64,000 nucleotides of DNA from the NCBI RefSeq assembly GCF_900108565.1, contig NZ_LT629971.1, forward strand, positions 5,766,001-5,830,000, read 5' to 3'. A model generated the notes under the pieces. That model was not told where the DNA came from. It made no database searches and saw only the letters and a program-made list of their open reading frames with translations. Shown piece after piece: positions 16,862-25,222 of the stretch (position 1 is its first letter; each line of letters begins with the position of its first letter). Position numbers and translations under genes: made by a program. The DNA is from Mycolicibacterium rutilum. GTDB taxonomy: Bacteria; Actinomycetota; Actinomycetes; Mycobacteriales; Mycobacteriaceae.

Positions 16862-18358
16862 TCAGCGTTTCGCGAACACCGTCCGGTGCCACTCCTTGTC
16901 GGCGACCCCGGTGATATCGCTCATCACGTGCTTGACGGTGAGGTACTCCTCGAGCGAGTAGTCGCTCATGTCCTTGCCGAAGCCGGACGCGCCGACGCCG
17001 CCGTGCGGCATCTCGCTGATGATCGGGATGTGGTCGTTGATCCAGACGCAGCCGGCCTTGATCTCGCGCGACGCCCGCTGCGCGCGGTACACGTCGCGGG
17101 TCCACGCCGAGGCGGCCAGACCGTAGTCGGTGTCGTTGGCCTGCCGCAGCGCGTCGTCGTCGTCGGTGAACGCGCGCACGGTCAGCACCGGGCCGAAGAT
17201 CTCGTCGCGGTACACCTCCGACTGTTCGGCCACATCGGCGATGACCGTCGGCAGGTAGAACGACCCCGGCCGGTCCGGCGCCGCCCCTCCGCACACGATC
17301 CGCCCGCCCTGCCCCGGTGCCCGCTCGACCATCCCGGCCACCTTCGCCCGGTGCGCCATCGAGATCAGCGGGCCCAGATCGGTGTCGGGGTCGTGCGGAT
17401 CCCCGACGACGACCTTGCCGAACACCTCGGCGACGCCGGCGACGAAGTCGTCGTACACCTCGCGGGCGACGATCGCCCGGGTGGCCGCCGTGCAGTCCTG
17501 GCCGGTGTTGATCAACGCACCGGCCGCCGCGCCCTGGATCGCCGCGTCGAGGTCGGCGTCGTCGAACACCACGAACGGCGCCTTGCCGCCGAGTTCGAGC
17601 TGCACCCGGTGCCCGTGCACCGCGGCGGCGGCCATCACCTTGCGGCCGACCGGCGTCGACCCGGTGAACGTCACCACATCGACGTCACGGTGCCCGGCCA
17701 GCGCCGTGCCGACGTCGGCACCCATCCCCGTGACCACGTTGAGCACCCCGTCGGGCAGGCCCGCGTCCTTGGCCAGCCGCGCCAGCGTCAGCGTGGTCAG
17801 CGGCGTCAGCTCGCACGGTTTGATCACCACCGAGCAGCCGGCCGCCAACGCGGGCAACACTTTCCACACCGCCATCTGCAGCGGATAGTTCCACGGCGTG
17901 ATGGTCGCGACGACGCCGACCGCCTCGCGGCGGATGCTGGAGGTGTGGTCGCCGGAGTACTCGGCGCTGGCCTTGCCCTCCAGGTGGCGGGCCGCGCCGG
18001 CGAAGAAGTCGATGTTGTCGACGCTGCCGGGCACGTCGAACTCGGCTGCCAGCCGCACCGGCTTGCCGGTCTGGCTCACCTCCTCGGCGACCAGCGCATC
18101 GGTGGCGTCGCCGGCCAGTTGCGCCAGCTTGAACAGCACCGCCGACCGCTCGGCAGGCGTCGCGCCCGACCAGTCGGCCAGCGCGGCGCGTGCCGATGCC
18201 ACCGCGGTGTCGACGTCGGCCGGCGTGGCCACCGCGTAATCGGCCACCGGCTGCCCGGTCGCCGGGTTGATGACCTGGTGAGCGGCGCCGCCGGTGGTGA
18301 CCGGCGCCCCGTCGATCCAGCTGCCTGCCACGCTGGTGGAAACAGATGTCGCAGTCAT
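16862..18358 (-). CDS. NAD(P)-dependent aldehyde dehydrogenase (gamma-aminobutyraldehyde type)
   Basis: A 498-residue aldehyde dehydrogenase. The catalytic cysteine is Cys289 in NTGQDCTAATR and the general base is Glu255 in LELGGKAP; ITPWNYPL, the FTGSTPVGRK cofactor loop and EIFGPVLTV are all present. The sequence looks closest to gamma-aminobutyraldehyde or betaine-aldehyde dehydrogenases. An AsnC-type regulator starts 122 bp away in the opposite direction and is coupled to a class III aminotransferase. The set could turn putrescine into 4-aminobutyrate (transamination, then oxidation). The exact aldehyde is an inference from this context. Confidence 0.88.
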   Translation of the reverse strand: MTATSVSTSVAGSWIDGAPVTTGGAAHQVINPATGQPVADYAVATPADVDTAVASARAALADWSGATPAERSAVLFKLAQLAGDATDALVAEEVSQTGKPVRLAAEFDVPGSVDNIDFFAGAARHLEGKASAEYSGDHTSSIRREAVGVVATITPWNYPLQMAVWKVLPALAAGCSVVIKPCELTPLTTLTLARLAKDAGLPDGVLNVVTGMGADVGTALAGHRDVDVVTFTGSTPVGRKVMAAAAVHGHRVQLELGGKAPFVVFDDADLDAAIQGAAAGALINTGQDCTAATRAIVAREVYDDFVAGVAEVFGKVVVGDPHDPDTDLGPLISMAHRAKVAGMVERAPGQGGRIVCGGAAPDRPGSFYLPTVIADVAEQSEVYRDEIFGPVLTVRAFTDDDDALRQANDTDYGLAASAWTRDVYRAQRASREIKAGCVWINDHIPIISEMPHGGVGASGFGKDMSDYSLEEYLTVKHVMSDITGVADKEWHRTVFAKR

Positions 18359-18480
18359 GGGCCCAACCTAACCGACTCGGCGTCCTACAGCTACGCAATC
18401 CCGCTGCCGAAGGGCCTTCAAACGAGGGATTTCATGGCGATGGTTGCCTGTTACGACGGATTCCGTGCACAATCATCGGC

Positions 18481-19005
18481 ATGCCACCTACCCCGGGTGC
18501 TGCGCACAGCATCGGGTCCCTGTCATTCCGCGTCAACCAGTCCCGACCTGGCGCGGCGTTTCAGCTGGACGACCTGAGCAAGCAGATCATCGAGAAGCTG
18601 CAGCAGGACGGCCGCCGCTCCTATGCCGGCATCGGCAAGGCCGTCGGCCTGTCCGAGGCCGCTGTCCGCCAGCGCGTGCAGCGCATGGTCGACGCCGGCG
18701 TCATGCAGATCGTCGCGGTCACCGATCCGATGCAACTGGGCTTCGCCCGCCAGGCCATGATCGGCATCCGCTGCACCGGTGACACCACCAAGGTCGCCGA
18801 GAAGCTGGCCGAGCTCGAGTCGGTGGACTACGTCGTGCTCACCGCCGGTTCGTTCGACGCCATCGTCGAGGTCGTGTGCGAGGACGACGACAGCCTGCTC
18901 GACCTGCTCAACACCCAGATCCGCGCCCTGCCGGGAGTGATATCCACCGAAACTCTTGTTTATTTGAAACTTGTTAAACAGCAATACAATTGGGGCACCA
19001 GATGA
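18481..19005 (+). CDS. Lrp/AsnC-family transcriptional regulator
   Basis: A 174-residue regulator with an N-terminal helix-turn-helix (LDDLSKQIIEKLQQDGRRSY through AVRQRVQRMVDAG) and a C-terminal RAM ligand-binding domain from about residue 85 (FARQAMIGIRCTGDTTKVAE). About 35 residues precede the HTH. It diverges from the aldehyde dehydrogenase gene and its stop overlaps the start of the aminotransferase gene (ATGA), so it probably controls both in response to an amino acid or amine. The last 45 bases are strikingly AT-rich for this genome (codons for LVYLKLVKQQYN), which may mark an internal promoter. Confidence 0.9.
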   Translation: MPPTPGAAHSIGSLSFRVNQSRPGAAFQLDDLSKQIIEKLQQDGRRSYAGIGKAVGLSEAAVRQRVQRMVDAGVMQIVAVTDPMQLGFARQAMIGIRCTGDTTKVAEKLAELESVDYVVLTAGSFDAIVEVVCEDDDSLLDLLNTQIRALPGVISTETLVYLKLVKQQYNWGTR

Positions 19006-20378
19006 CTATCACCGAAAGTCTCACGAGCGATCTCGAAGCCAAGGCCAACCGCCACCTGTGGGGCCATTTCGCCCGGCACGGCGCGGGCATCACGCCGCCG
19101 ATCATCACCCGCGGCGAGGGCGTCACGATCTGGGACAGCAAGGGCAAGAGCTACATCGACGGGCTGTCGGGCCTGTTCGTCGTGCAGGTGGGCCACGGCA
19201 GGCAGGAACTCGCCGAGGCGGCGGCCAAGCAGGCCGAGCAGTTGGCGTTCTTCCCGCTGTGGTCCTACGCCACGCCGACCGCGATCGAACTCGCCGAGCG
19301 GGTCGCGAACTACGCGCCGGGCGATCTGAACCGCGTGTTCTTCACCACCGGCGGCGGCGAGGCCGTCGAGTCGGCGTGGAAGCTGGCCAAGAACTACTTC
19401 AAGCTGACCGGCAAACCCGGTAAGCACAAGGTGGTTTCGCGCGCGATCGCCTATCACGGCACGCCGCAGGGCGCGTTGGCGATCACCGGCCTTCCGGTGT
19501 TCAAGGCGCCGTTCGAACCGTTGACCCCCGGCGGCTTCCGCGCGCCGAACACCAACTTCTACCGCGCACCCGAGCCCTACGCGCACGACGAGAAGGCATT
19601 CGGCGAATACTGCGCCAACCGCATCGCCGAGGCCATCGAGTTCGAGGGTCCCGACACGGTCGCGGCGGTGTTCTTGGAGCCGGTGCAGAACGCCGGCGGC
19701 TGCTTCCCCCCTCCCCCAGGCTATTTCGAGCGGGTTCGGGAGATCTGCGACGAGTACGACGTGCTGCTGGTGTCCGACGAGGTGATCTGCGCCTACGGGC
19801 GGATCGGCTCGATGTTCGCCTGCGACGACTTCGGCTACGTTCCCGACATCATCACCTGCGCAAAGGGTTTGACGTCCGGCTACTCGCCGATCGGCGCGAT
19901 GGTGGCCAGCGACCGGCTGTTCGAGCCGTTCGACGACGGCAAGACCACGTTCGCGCACGGCTACACGTTCGGCGGGCATCCGGTGTCGTCGGCGGTGGCG
20001 CTGGCCAACCTCGACATCTTCGAGCGTGAGGGGCTCAACGACCACGTCAAGGAGAACGCGCCGAAGTTCCGCGCGACCCTCGAACAGCTCTACGATCTGC
20101 CGATCGTCGGCGACGTCCGCGGCGAGGGCTACTTCTACGGCATCGAGCTGGTCAAGGACAAGGCCACCAAGGAGACGTTCAACGACGAGGAGTCCGAGCG
20201 GCTGCTGCGCGGCTTCCTCACCCCGGCGTTGTTCGAGGCGGGGCTGTACTGCCGCGCCGACGACCGCGGTGACCCGGTCGTGCAGCTGGCTCCCCCGCTG
20301 ATCAGCGGCGAGAAGGAGTTCGACGCGATCTACCAGATCCTGCGCGGCGTCCTCGAGGAAGCAGGCCGCCTGCTCTGA
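19002..20378 (+). CDS. Class III aminotransferase (Rv3329-like; probable diamine or omega-amino acid transaminase)
   Basis: A 458-residue PLP-dependent fold-type I enzyme. The PLP lysine is Lys288 in ITCAKGLTSGY, the cofactor aspartate is Asp259 in VSDEVICAYGR, and TTGGGEAVESAWKLAKNY binds the phosphate. Class III members act on omega-amino groups of amines and non-alpha amino acids; putrescine-pyruvate aminotransferases share this overall pattern. Translational coupling to the AsnC regulator and the nearby aldehyde dehydrogenase supports diamine or GABA catabolism. It corresponds by position to Rv3329. Confidence 0.9.
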   Translation: MTITESLTSDLEAKANRHLWGHFARHGAGITPPIITRGEGVTIWDSKGKSYIDGLSGLFVVQVGHGRQELAEAAAKQAEQLAFFPLWSYATPTAIELAERVANYAPGDLNRVFFTTGGGEAVESAWKLAKNYFKLTGKPGKHKVVSRAIAYHGTPQGALAITGLPVFKAPFEPLTPGGFRAPNTNFYRAPEPYAHDEKAFGEYCANRIAEAIEFEGPDTVAAVFLEPVQNAGGCFPPPPGYFERVREICDEYDVLLVSDEVICAYGRIGSMFACDDFGYVPDIITCAKGLTSGYSPIGAMVASDRLFEPFDDGKTTFAHGYTFGGHPVSSAVALANLDIFEREGLNDHVKENAPKFRATLEQLYDLPIVGDVRGEGYFYGIELVKDKATKETFNDEESERLLRGFLTPALFEAGLYCRADDRGDPVVQLAPPLISGEKEFDAIYQILRGVLEEAGRLL

Positions 20379-20416
20379 GTCGGGCGCTGCTTTGAATCCG
20401 GCGTAGCGTCGGCGCC

Positions 20417-21418
20417 ATGAGTGCGACCGATTCGAAGAAGCCGCCGATCGACCCCGTCCGCTGGCAGCCGCCGCCGGTCGACCCGCTGCCCGACCTGCCG
20501 TCGGCCGAGTTGACCATCGTGCCGTTGCCCGGCGACGCGCCCGAGGACGTCGTCGTCGACGGCGCCGGGCACCTGTGGACGGGCCTGGTCGACGGCCGCA
20601 TCCTGCGCGTCTCCCCGGAGGGCGACGCGCGCGTCGTCGCCACCGTCGAGGGCAGGCCGCTCGGCATGCACGTCGCCCACGACGGCCGAATCCTGGTGTG
20701 CGCCAGTCCCGGTGGGCTGTTCGCACTGGACCCGGACAGTGGCGCGCTGGAGACGCTCGTCGCCGAGGTGGACGACCGGCGGCTGATGTTCTGCTCGAAC
20801 GTCACCCAATCAGCCGACGGCACAATCTATTTCACCGAATCGACGAGCGCGTTCAGCTACGCGCACTTCAAGGGCGCGGCGTTCGAGGCCCGCCCGCGTG
20901 GCAGCCTGTTCCGGCGCGACGCCGACGGCAGCGTGCTCACCGTGGTGGCCGGCCTGTATTTCGCCAATGGCGTCACCCCGACCGCGGACGGATCGGCGCT
21001 GGTGTTCGCCGAGACGCTGGGCCGCCGGCTGTCCAAGTACTGGCTCACCGGTGAGCGCGCCGGCTCGGTGACGCGGCTGGCCGAGCATCTGCCCTGCATG
21101 CCCGACAACTTGTCGACCGGCGCCGACGGGCGGATCTGGTGCGCGATGGTCTCGGGGCCGAGCGCCGCCGCCGAATGGCTCGCGCCGCGGTCGCCGGCGC
21201 TGCGCAAGCTGCTGTGGAAGCTGCCCGACCGGTTTCAGCCCCAGCTCGCGCCCGAGGTGTGGGCGGTGGCGTTCGACCCGGACAGCGGCGAGGTCGTCGC
21301 AGGCATCCGCACCGAGCATCCGCAGTTCGGTTTGGTGACGGGTCTGGTCGAGTCCGGCGGCCGGCTCTGGATGGGCACCATCGGCTTTCCCGCGCTCGCC
21401 CACTGCCCGATCCCCTGA
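20417..21418 (+). CDS. SMP-30/strictosidine-synthase-like beta-propeller protein
   Basis: A 333-residue protein with repeated beta-propeller blades, for example EDVVVDGAGHLWTGLVDGRILRVSPEGD, FCSNVTQSADGTIYFTEST and MPDNLSTGADGRIWCAM. It belongs to the SMP-30/gluconolactonase/strictosidine-synthase superfamily. Family members are calcium-dependent lactonases or arylesterases; the substrate cannot be read from sequence. It follows the aminotransferase by 38 bases on the same strand and could be co-transcribed. A strong long-loop inverted repeat starts right after its stop. Confidence 0.85.
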   Translation: MSATDSKKPPIDPVRWQPPPVDPLPDLPSAELTIVPLPGDAPEDVVVDGAGHLWTGLVDGRILRVSPEGDARVVATVEGRPLGMHVAHDGRILVCASPGGLFALDPDSGALETLVAEVDDRRLMFCSNVTQSADGTIYFTESTSAFSYAHFKGAAFEARPRGSLFRRDADGSVLTVVAGLYFANGVTPTADGSALVFAETLGRRLSKYWLTGERAGSVTRLAEHLPCMPDNLSTGADGRIWCAMVSGPSAAAEWLAPRSPALRKLLWKLPDRFQPQLAPEVWAVAFDPDSGEVVAGIRTEHPQFGLVTGLVESGGRLWMGTIGFPALAHCPIP

Positions 21419-21481
21419 CGCCGAGCGCACGGTTTCGTACGCAAAGCCCGAGTAGCGCCGCAAAAAAGCGTGCGCTCGGCG
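21419..21481. repeat. Long-loop inverted repeat (13-bp perfect arms, 37-nt loop)
   Basis: CGCCGAGCGCACG at 21419-21431 pairs with CGTGCGCTCGGCG at 21469-21481. It begins directly after the stop of the SMP-30-like gene. Geometry matches the elements at 721, 33812, 37689 and 58899. Confidence 0.8.
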
Positions 21482-21572
21482 CAACCCGGAAGTCACAAGC
21501 GAAACTCAAGTCACACCAGTAACAGCGCGCCTCCGCGGGATCGCGTCGCCGACGGCCTAATCTGCGCTCACG

Positions 21573-22793
21573 ATGGCGAAGATCCGAAAGTCGTCCCAGC
21601 GCGTCGCCGCGCTGGTGGCAGCCCTGTTCGTGGTGGCCGGGCCCGCGGTGGCAAGCGCGCAGCCGCCCGCGGCGCCGGAGGCCACCGCCTGCCCGTACCG
21701 CGAGGTGACGCCGCCCGCCGTCGACGCCTCCGAGGAACCCAAGCCCGGGGAGGCGCCGCCGGCGCCGCTGCCGGTGCCCGCCAAGCCGATGGGCGGCGAC
21801 GCGCTCAGCGGGTGCGGCGTGATCACCGCGCCCGGCACACCGCCGGTGCCTGGCGACGTGTCGGCCGAGGCGTGGGTGGTCGCCGACCTGGACAGCGGTG
21901 ACGTCATCGCGGCGAAGGACCCGCACGGTAGGCACCGCCCGGCCAGCATCGTCAAGGTGCTGGTGGCGATGCAGGCGATCAAGGAGTTGCCGATCCACAA
22001 GGTCGTTCCCGGGACCGCCGAGGACTCCGCCCAGGAGGGCACGAAGGTCGGGGTCGGCGAGAACGGTCACTACTCGATCAACGACCTGCTACACGGGCTG
22101 CTGATGTACTCGGGCAACGACGCCGCGTTCGCGCTGGCTCGTCAGCTCGGCGGCTGGGACGCCACGCTGACCAAGCTCAACGATCTGGCCCGCAAGCTCG
22201 GCGGCCTCGACACCCGGGTCGCGACGCCCTCGGGTCTGGACGGGCCGGGCATGAGCACGTCGGCCTACGACATGGCGCTGTTCTACCGCTACGCCTGGCA
22301 GAACCCGATCTTCACCGATATCGTGGCCACCAGGTCGTTCGACTTCCCGGGCCGCGGGGACGTCGGCTACCCGATCGAGAACGACAACAAGCTGCTGCTG
22401 AACTATCCGGGCGCGATGGGCGGCAAGACCGGTTACACCGACGACGCCGGCCAGACGTTCGTCGGCGCCGCCGAACGCGACGGCCGCCGGCTGGTGGCGG
22501 TGCTGCTCAAGGGCACCCGTCAGCCGATCGCGCCGTGGGAGCAGGCGGCGCATCTGCTCGACTACGGGTTCGCGACGCCGCCCGGCACCAAGGTAGGCAC
22601 GCTGATCGAGCCCGATCCGGGGCTGCTCGGCCAGAAGCCGACCGCCGACGGTGCGAACCCGGCGGTCAACGCCGCGCCGCTGCTGCCGGAGGTCGACGCG
22701 ATGCCGGTGCGGGTGGGAGTCGCGGTCGTGGGCAGCGTGATCGTGTTCTTGCTCATCATGGGCGCCCGCTCGCTGAACCGGCGCTCAGCGTAA
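21573..22793 (+). CDS. dacB1: D-alanyl-D-alanine carboxypeptidase (penicillin-binding protein, DacB1 type)
   Basis: Trims the terminal D-alanine from peptidoglycan stem peptides outside the membrane. The 406-residue protein has a signal peptide (VAALVAALFVVAGPAVASAQ), a proline-rich spacer, and the serine-penicillin-recognition motifs: SIVK with Ser125 and Lys128, SGN at 180-182, and KTG at 285-287. A C-terminal transmembrane helix (GVAVVGSVIVFLLIMGA) anchors it. It is the Rv3330 counterpart by position and layout. The gene is monocistronic and convergent with the nitronate monooxygenase gene, overlapping it by nine bases. Confidence 0.95.
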   Translation: MAKIRKSSQRVAALVAALFVVAGPAVASAQPPAAPEATACPYREVTPPAVDASEEPKPGEAPPAPLPVPAKPMGGDALSGCGVITAPGTPPVPGDVSAEAWVVADLDSGDVIAAKDPHGRHRPASIVKVLVAMQAIKELPIHKVVPGTAEDSAQEGTKVGVGENGHYSINDLLHGLLMYSGNDAAFALARQLGGWDATLTKLNDLARKLGGLDTRVATPSGLDGPGMSTSAYDMALFYRYAWQNPIFTDIVATRSFDFPGRGDVGYPIENDNKLLLNYPGAMGGKTGYTDDAGQTFVGAAERDGRRLVAVLLKGTRQPIAPWEQAAHLLDYGFATPPGTKVGTLIEPDPGLLGQKPTADGANPAVNAAPLLPEVDAMPVRVGVAVVGSVIVFLLIMGARSLNRRSA

Positions 22794-23747
22794 GTCCTCG
22801 GCCCACCGGCGCAGCAGCTGTTCGGCGCCCGCGCACAGCGCGTCGATCACGTCGGCCGCCGACCGGGGTTCGCGGAGCATGCCGACGCCCTGCCCGGCAT
22901 TGACGGGTGCGACGCGGTAGTCGCCCGCCTCGACCGCGTCGGCGAGGGCCGCGCGCGCGTCCGCGCCGATCGCGTCCTCGCGGCCGTCGTAGCGGTCGAC
23001 GAATTCGTTGCGCAACACCCGCTCGGGAAGCGTTGCGGGCCACGGGTATTGCAGCGCGACGTCGAACGCGCGGGTGGTCGTGGTCGCGTCACCGGGCGCG
23101 GCCAGCAGCTCGTACCGCGCCGCCGCCGACGTCAACGCCTCCGGGCATGCGGTGAACGCGGTGCCCAGCCACGCGCCCGCTGCTCCGGCGGCCAGCACCG
23201 CGGCCAGCCCGCGCGCCGACGCGATACCGCCCGCCGCCAACACCGGCACGTCCACGGAGTCGAGCACCTCGGCCAGCAGCGGCAGGGTCGCCATCCGGGG
23301 CCGGCCGTGGCCGCCGCCCTCGGCACCGCGCGCCACCACCACGTCCGCACCGGCGTCGGCCGCCCGCCGCGCTTCGGCCACGTCGGCGATCTGCGCGGCC
23401 ACCGCCACTCCGGCGTCGTGCGCCCGGCGGACCCAGGACCAGTCGTCGCCGAAGCTGACCGACAGCAGCGCGGGCCCGGCCGACAGCGCGAGATCGAGCA
23501 GGTCGGGATGGTTCACCGCCACCCAGTGCACGAGACCGATGCCGAACGGCCGCTCGAGCCCGGCCACGTGCGGGAGCTCGGCGGCCAGCGCTGCGGCGGT
23601 GGCCGAGCTGCCCATGCCGATCATGCCGAGGCCGCCCGCGCGTGACACCGCCGCAGCCAGCCGCCCGCCGGCCGCACCACCCATGGGGGCGTTGACGATC
23701 GGCGCGGACAGCCCCATCTGCGACGACCACGACGTGTTCAACGGCAC
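22785..23747 (-). CDS. Nitronate monooxygenase / FMN-dependent 2-nitropropane dioxygenase family
   Basis: A 320-residue TIM-barrel flavoprotein. The N-terminal LSAPIVNAPMGGAAGG binds FMN, followed by VARGAEGGGHGRP and PVLAAGGIASARGLAAVLAAGAAGAWLGTAF, the hallmark phosphate-binding segment. Enzymes of this group oxidise nitronates with oxygen; some act as enoyl reductase components. I use GTG 23747 (VPLNTSW) as start because the family begins here; the frame stays open further upstream but would run through the riboswitch region. It diverges from the guanidine-riboswitch-controlled SMR gene. Confidence 0.85.
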   Translation of the reverse strand: MPLNTSWSSQMGLSAPIVNAPMGGAAGGRLAAAVSRAGGLGMIGMGSSATAAALAAELPHVAGLERPFGIGLVHWVAVNHPDLLDLALSAGPALLSVSFGDDWSWVRRAHDAGVAVAAQIADVAEARRAADAGADVVVARGAEGGGHGRPRMATLPLLAEVLDSVDVPVLAAGGIASARGLAAVLAAGAAGAWLGTAFTACPEALTSAAARYELLAAPGDATTTTRAFDVALQYPWPATLPERVLRNEFVDRYDGREDAIGADARAALADAVEAGDYRVAPVNAGQGVGMLREPRSAADVIDALCAGAEQLLRRWAEDLR

Positions 23748-23805
23748 AGGGCGCGACGTTACGCCTTTGTTAACGTGGATGGTGATCGCCTGTGGTTCCG
23801 GCGAT

Positions 23806-23849
23806 CCGGACGAGGCGCACCGTACCCGGCCAGCGACAAGACGGTTGCG
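23806..23849 (+). promoter_or_regulatory. Guanidine-III riboswitch (ykkC-III class)
   Basis: The RNA begins CCGGACGAGGCGCACCGUAC and ends CAAGACGGUUGCG. This closely follows the ykkC-III consensus I know (CCGGACGAGGUGCGCCGUAC then CAAGACGGCGC). The segment CGCACCGU can pair with ACGGUUGCG with one bulge, forming the pseudoknotted helix. The element ends two bases before the GGAGG ribosome-binding site at 23852-23856 of an SMR exporter gene, so guanidine binding probably alters access to that site. Confidence 0.88.
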
Positions 23850-23862
23850 ATGGAGGCGTCTG

Positions 23863-24177
23863 ATGGCTTGGCTGATTCTGATCATCTCGGGGGCGTTCGA
23901 GGCGGTCTGGGCGGTCGCGTTGAGCAAGTCCGAAGGCTTCACCCGCCCGGTCCCGATCGTGGTCTTCGTGGTGGCGGCGGTGATCTCGATGGCCGGGTTG
24001 GGCATCGCGCTGCGCGACCTGCCCGTCGGCACCGGCTACGCGGTGTGGGTAGGCATCGGTGCGGCGCTGACGGTGCTCTACTCGCTGGCGACCGGCGCGG
24101 AGACCGTGTCGCTGATCAAGGTCGTGCTGATGCTCGGCATCGTCGGCTGCGTCGTCGGCCTGCAAGTGAGCAGCTAG
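23863..24177 (+). CDS. SMR-family transporter, probable guanidinium exporter (Gdx/SugE type)
   Basis: A 104-residue small multidrug resistance protein with four transmembrane helices. Helix 1 carries the essential glutamate in SGAFEAVWAVALSKSEGFTRP. The family features YAVWVGIGAALTVL and a C-terminal LIKVVLMLGIVGCVVGLQ are present. The SGAFEAVWA form is the Gdx/SugE subtype, which exchanges guanidinium for protons. The guanidine-III riboswitch directly upstream agrees with that function. ATG 23863 is preceded by GGAGG at ideal spacing. Its stop overlaps the convergent YihY-type gene by four bases. Confidence 0.92.
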   Translation: MAWLILIISGAFEAVWAVALSKSEGFTRPVPIVVFVVAAVISMAGLGIALRDLPVGTGYAVWVGIGAALTVLYSLATGAETVSLIKVVLMLGIVGCVVGLQVSS

Positions 24178-25205
24178 CGACGGCGCAGTCGTGAAAGACC
24201 CAGTGCGCCAACGGCACCGACGGTCGCGGCGGTCAACGCACCGGCCACGCCCAGACCTTCGCGGACCTCGACGCGCGGGGTGATCGTGGCCGCGTTCGGC
24301 GGCAGCACCGGCGCAGCTTCCATGTTCTCGATCGTCGTCGCGGCCCACGCGGTGGCGAACAGGATGAGGCGCGCGGTGATGTAGGCGAACACCATCAGGC
24401 CCAGCACCGGGCCGAACGTCGCCCCCGCGGGGCCGGTCACCACCGACCGCAGGTAGATCGACGCGACCTGTTTGAACACCTCGAACGCGACCGCCGCGAG
24501 CAGCCCGGCGCGGATCGCCGACCGGAAGCTGATCGACTCGCGGGGCAGGCGCGCAATGATCCAGGTGAACAGCACCCACGACACCGCGACCGACATCGCC
24601 AGCGAGATCATCCGCAGCACGATGCTCACACCCGGAACTTCGCCCAGCCCAACCCATTCGACGACGCTTCGGGCCAGCCCGGAACTGCTCAGCACGGTCA
24701 GCGCGATGGTCGCCGCGATCGCGAGGAGCAGGCCGACGATCGCGGTGAGGTCCGAGAGCTTGGTGCGCACGAACCCCGCCGTCTCGCGCCGCTGCAGACC
24801 CCACATCTGGCTGAGCGCCTCGCGCAGGTTGGCCATCCAGCCCAGCCCGGCCCATCCGGCGGTGAGCAGCCCGATGACGCCGACGGAAGTGCGTGACTCG
24901 ATCGCCGAGTCCATCAGCTCGACGAGCTGGGTGGCGAAGTCGCCGGACACCGCCGCCCGGATCCGCTCCTGCAGTTCGGCGAGCAGGTCGGGCTGGCTGG
25001 CCAGCACGAAGCCGGCGACCGCGAAGCCGACCATCAGCAGCGGGAACAGCGCGAAGATCGTGAAGTAGGTGATGCCCGCGGCGTAGAAGTCGCCCTTGCT
25101 GTCGTTGTAGCGGCCCTGGGCGCGCATGACGTGGTCGAACCAGCCGTACCGCGCGCGCAGCCGGTCCACGAAACCCGGTTTGTCCGGCTCGGCCGGAGGT
25201 GTCAT
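24174..25205 (-). CDS. YihY/virulence-factor-BrkB-type inner membrane protein (Rv3335c-like)
   Basis: A 343-residue membrane protein with about six transmembrane helices. The family signature YNDSKGDFYAAGITYFTIFALFPLLM near the N-terminus, ANLREALSQMWG in the middle, and a late GATFGPVLGLMVFAYITARLILFATAWAATTIEN are typical of UPF0761 (YihY, once misnamed RNase BN). The biochemical role of the family is not established. It follows trpS by 17 bases on the same strand, as in M. tuberculosis (trpS-Rv3335c), so the two are probably one transcript. Confidence 0.88.
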   Translation of the reverse strand: MTPPAEPDKPGFVDRLRARYGWFDHVMRAQGRYNDSKGDFYAAGITYFTIFALFPLLMVGFAVAGFVLASQPDLLAELQERIRAAVSGDFATQLVELMDSAIESRTSVGVIGLLTAGWAGLGWMANLREALSQMWGLQRRETAGFVRTKLSDLTAIVGLLLAIAATIALTVLSSSGLARSVVEWVGLGEVPGVSIVLRMISLAMSVAVSWVLFTWIIARLPRESISFRSAIRAGLLAAVAFEVFKQVASIYLRSVVTGPAGATFGPVLGLMVFAYITARLILFATAWAATTIENMEAAPVLPPNAATITPRVEVREGLGVAGALTAATVGAVGALGLSRLRRR

Positions 25206-25222
25206 GCCTAGCCTCCCGAGGG

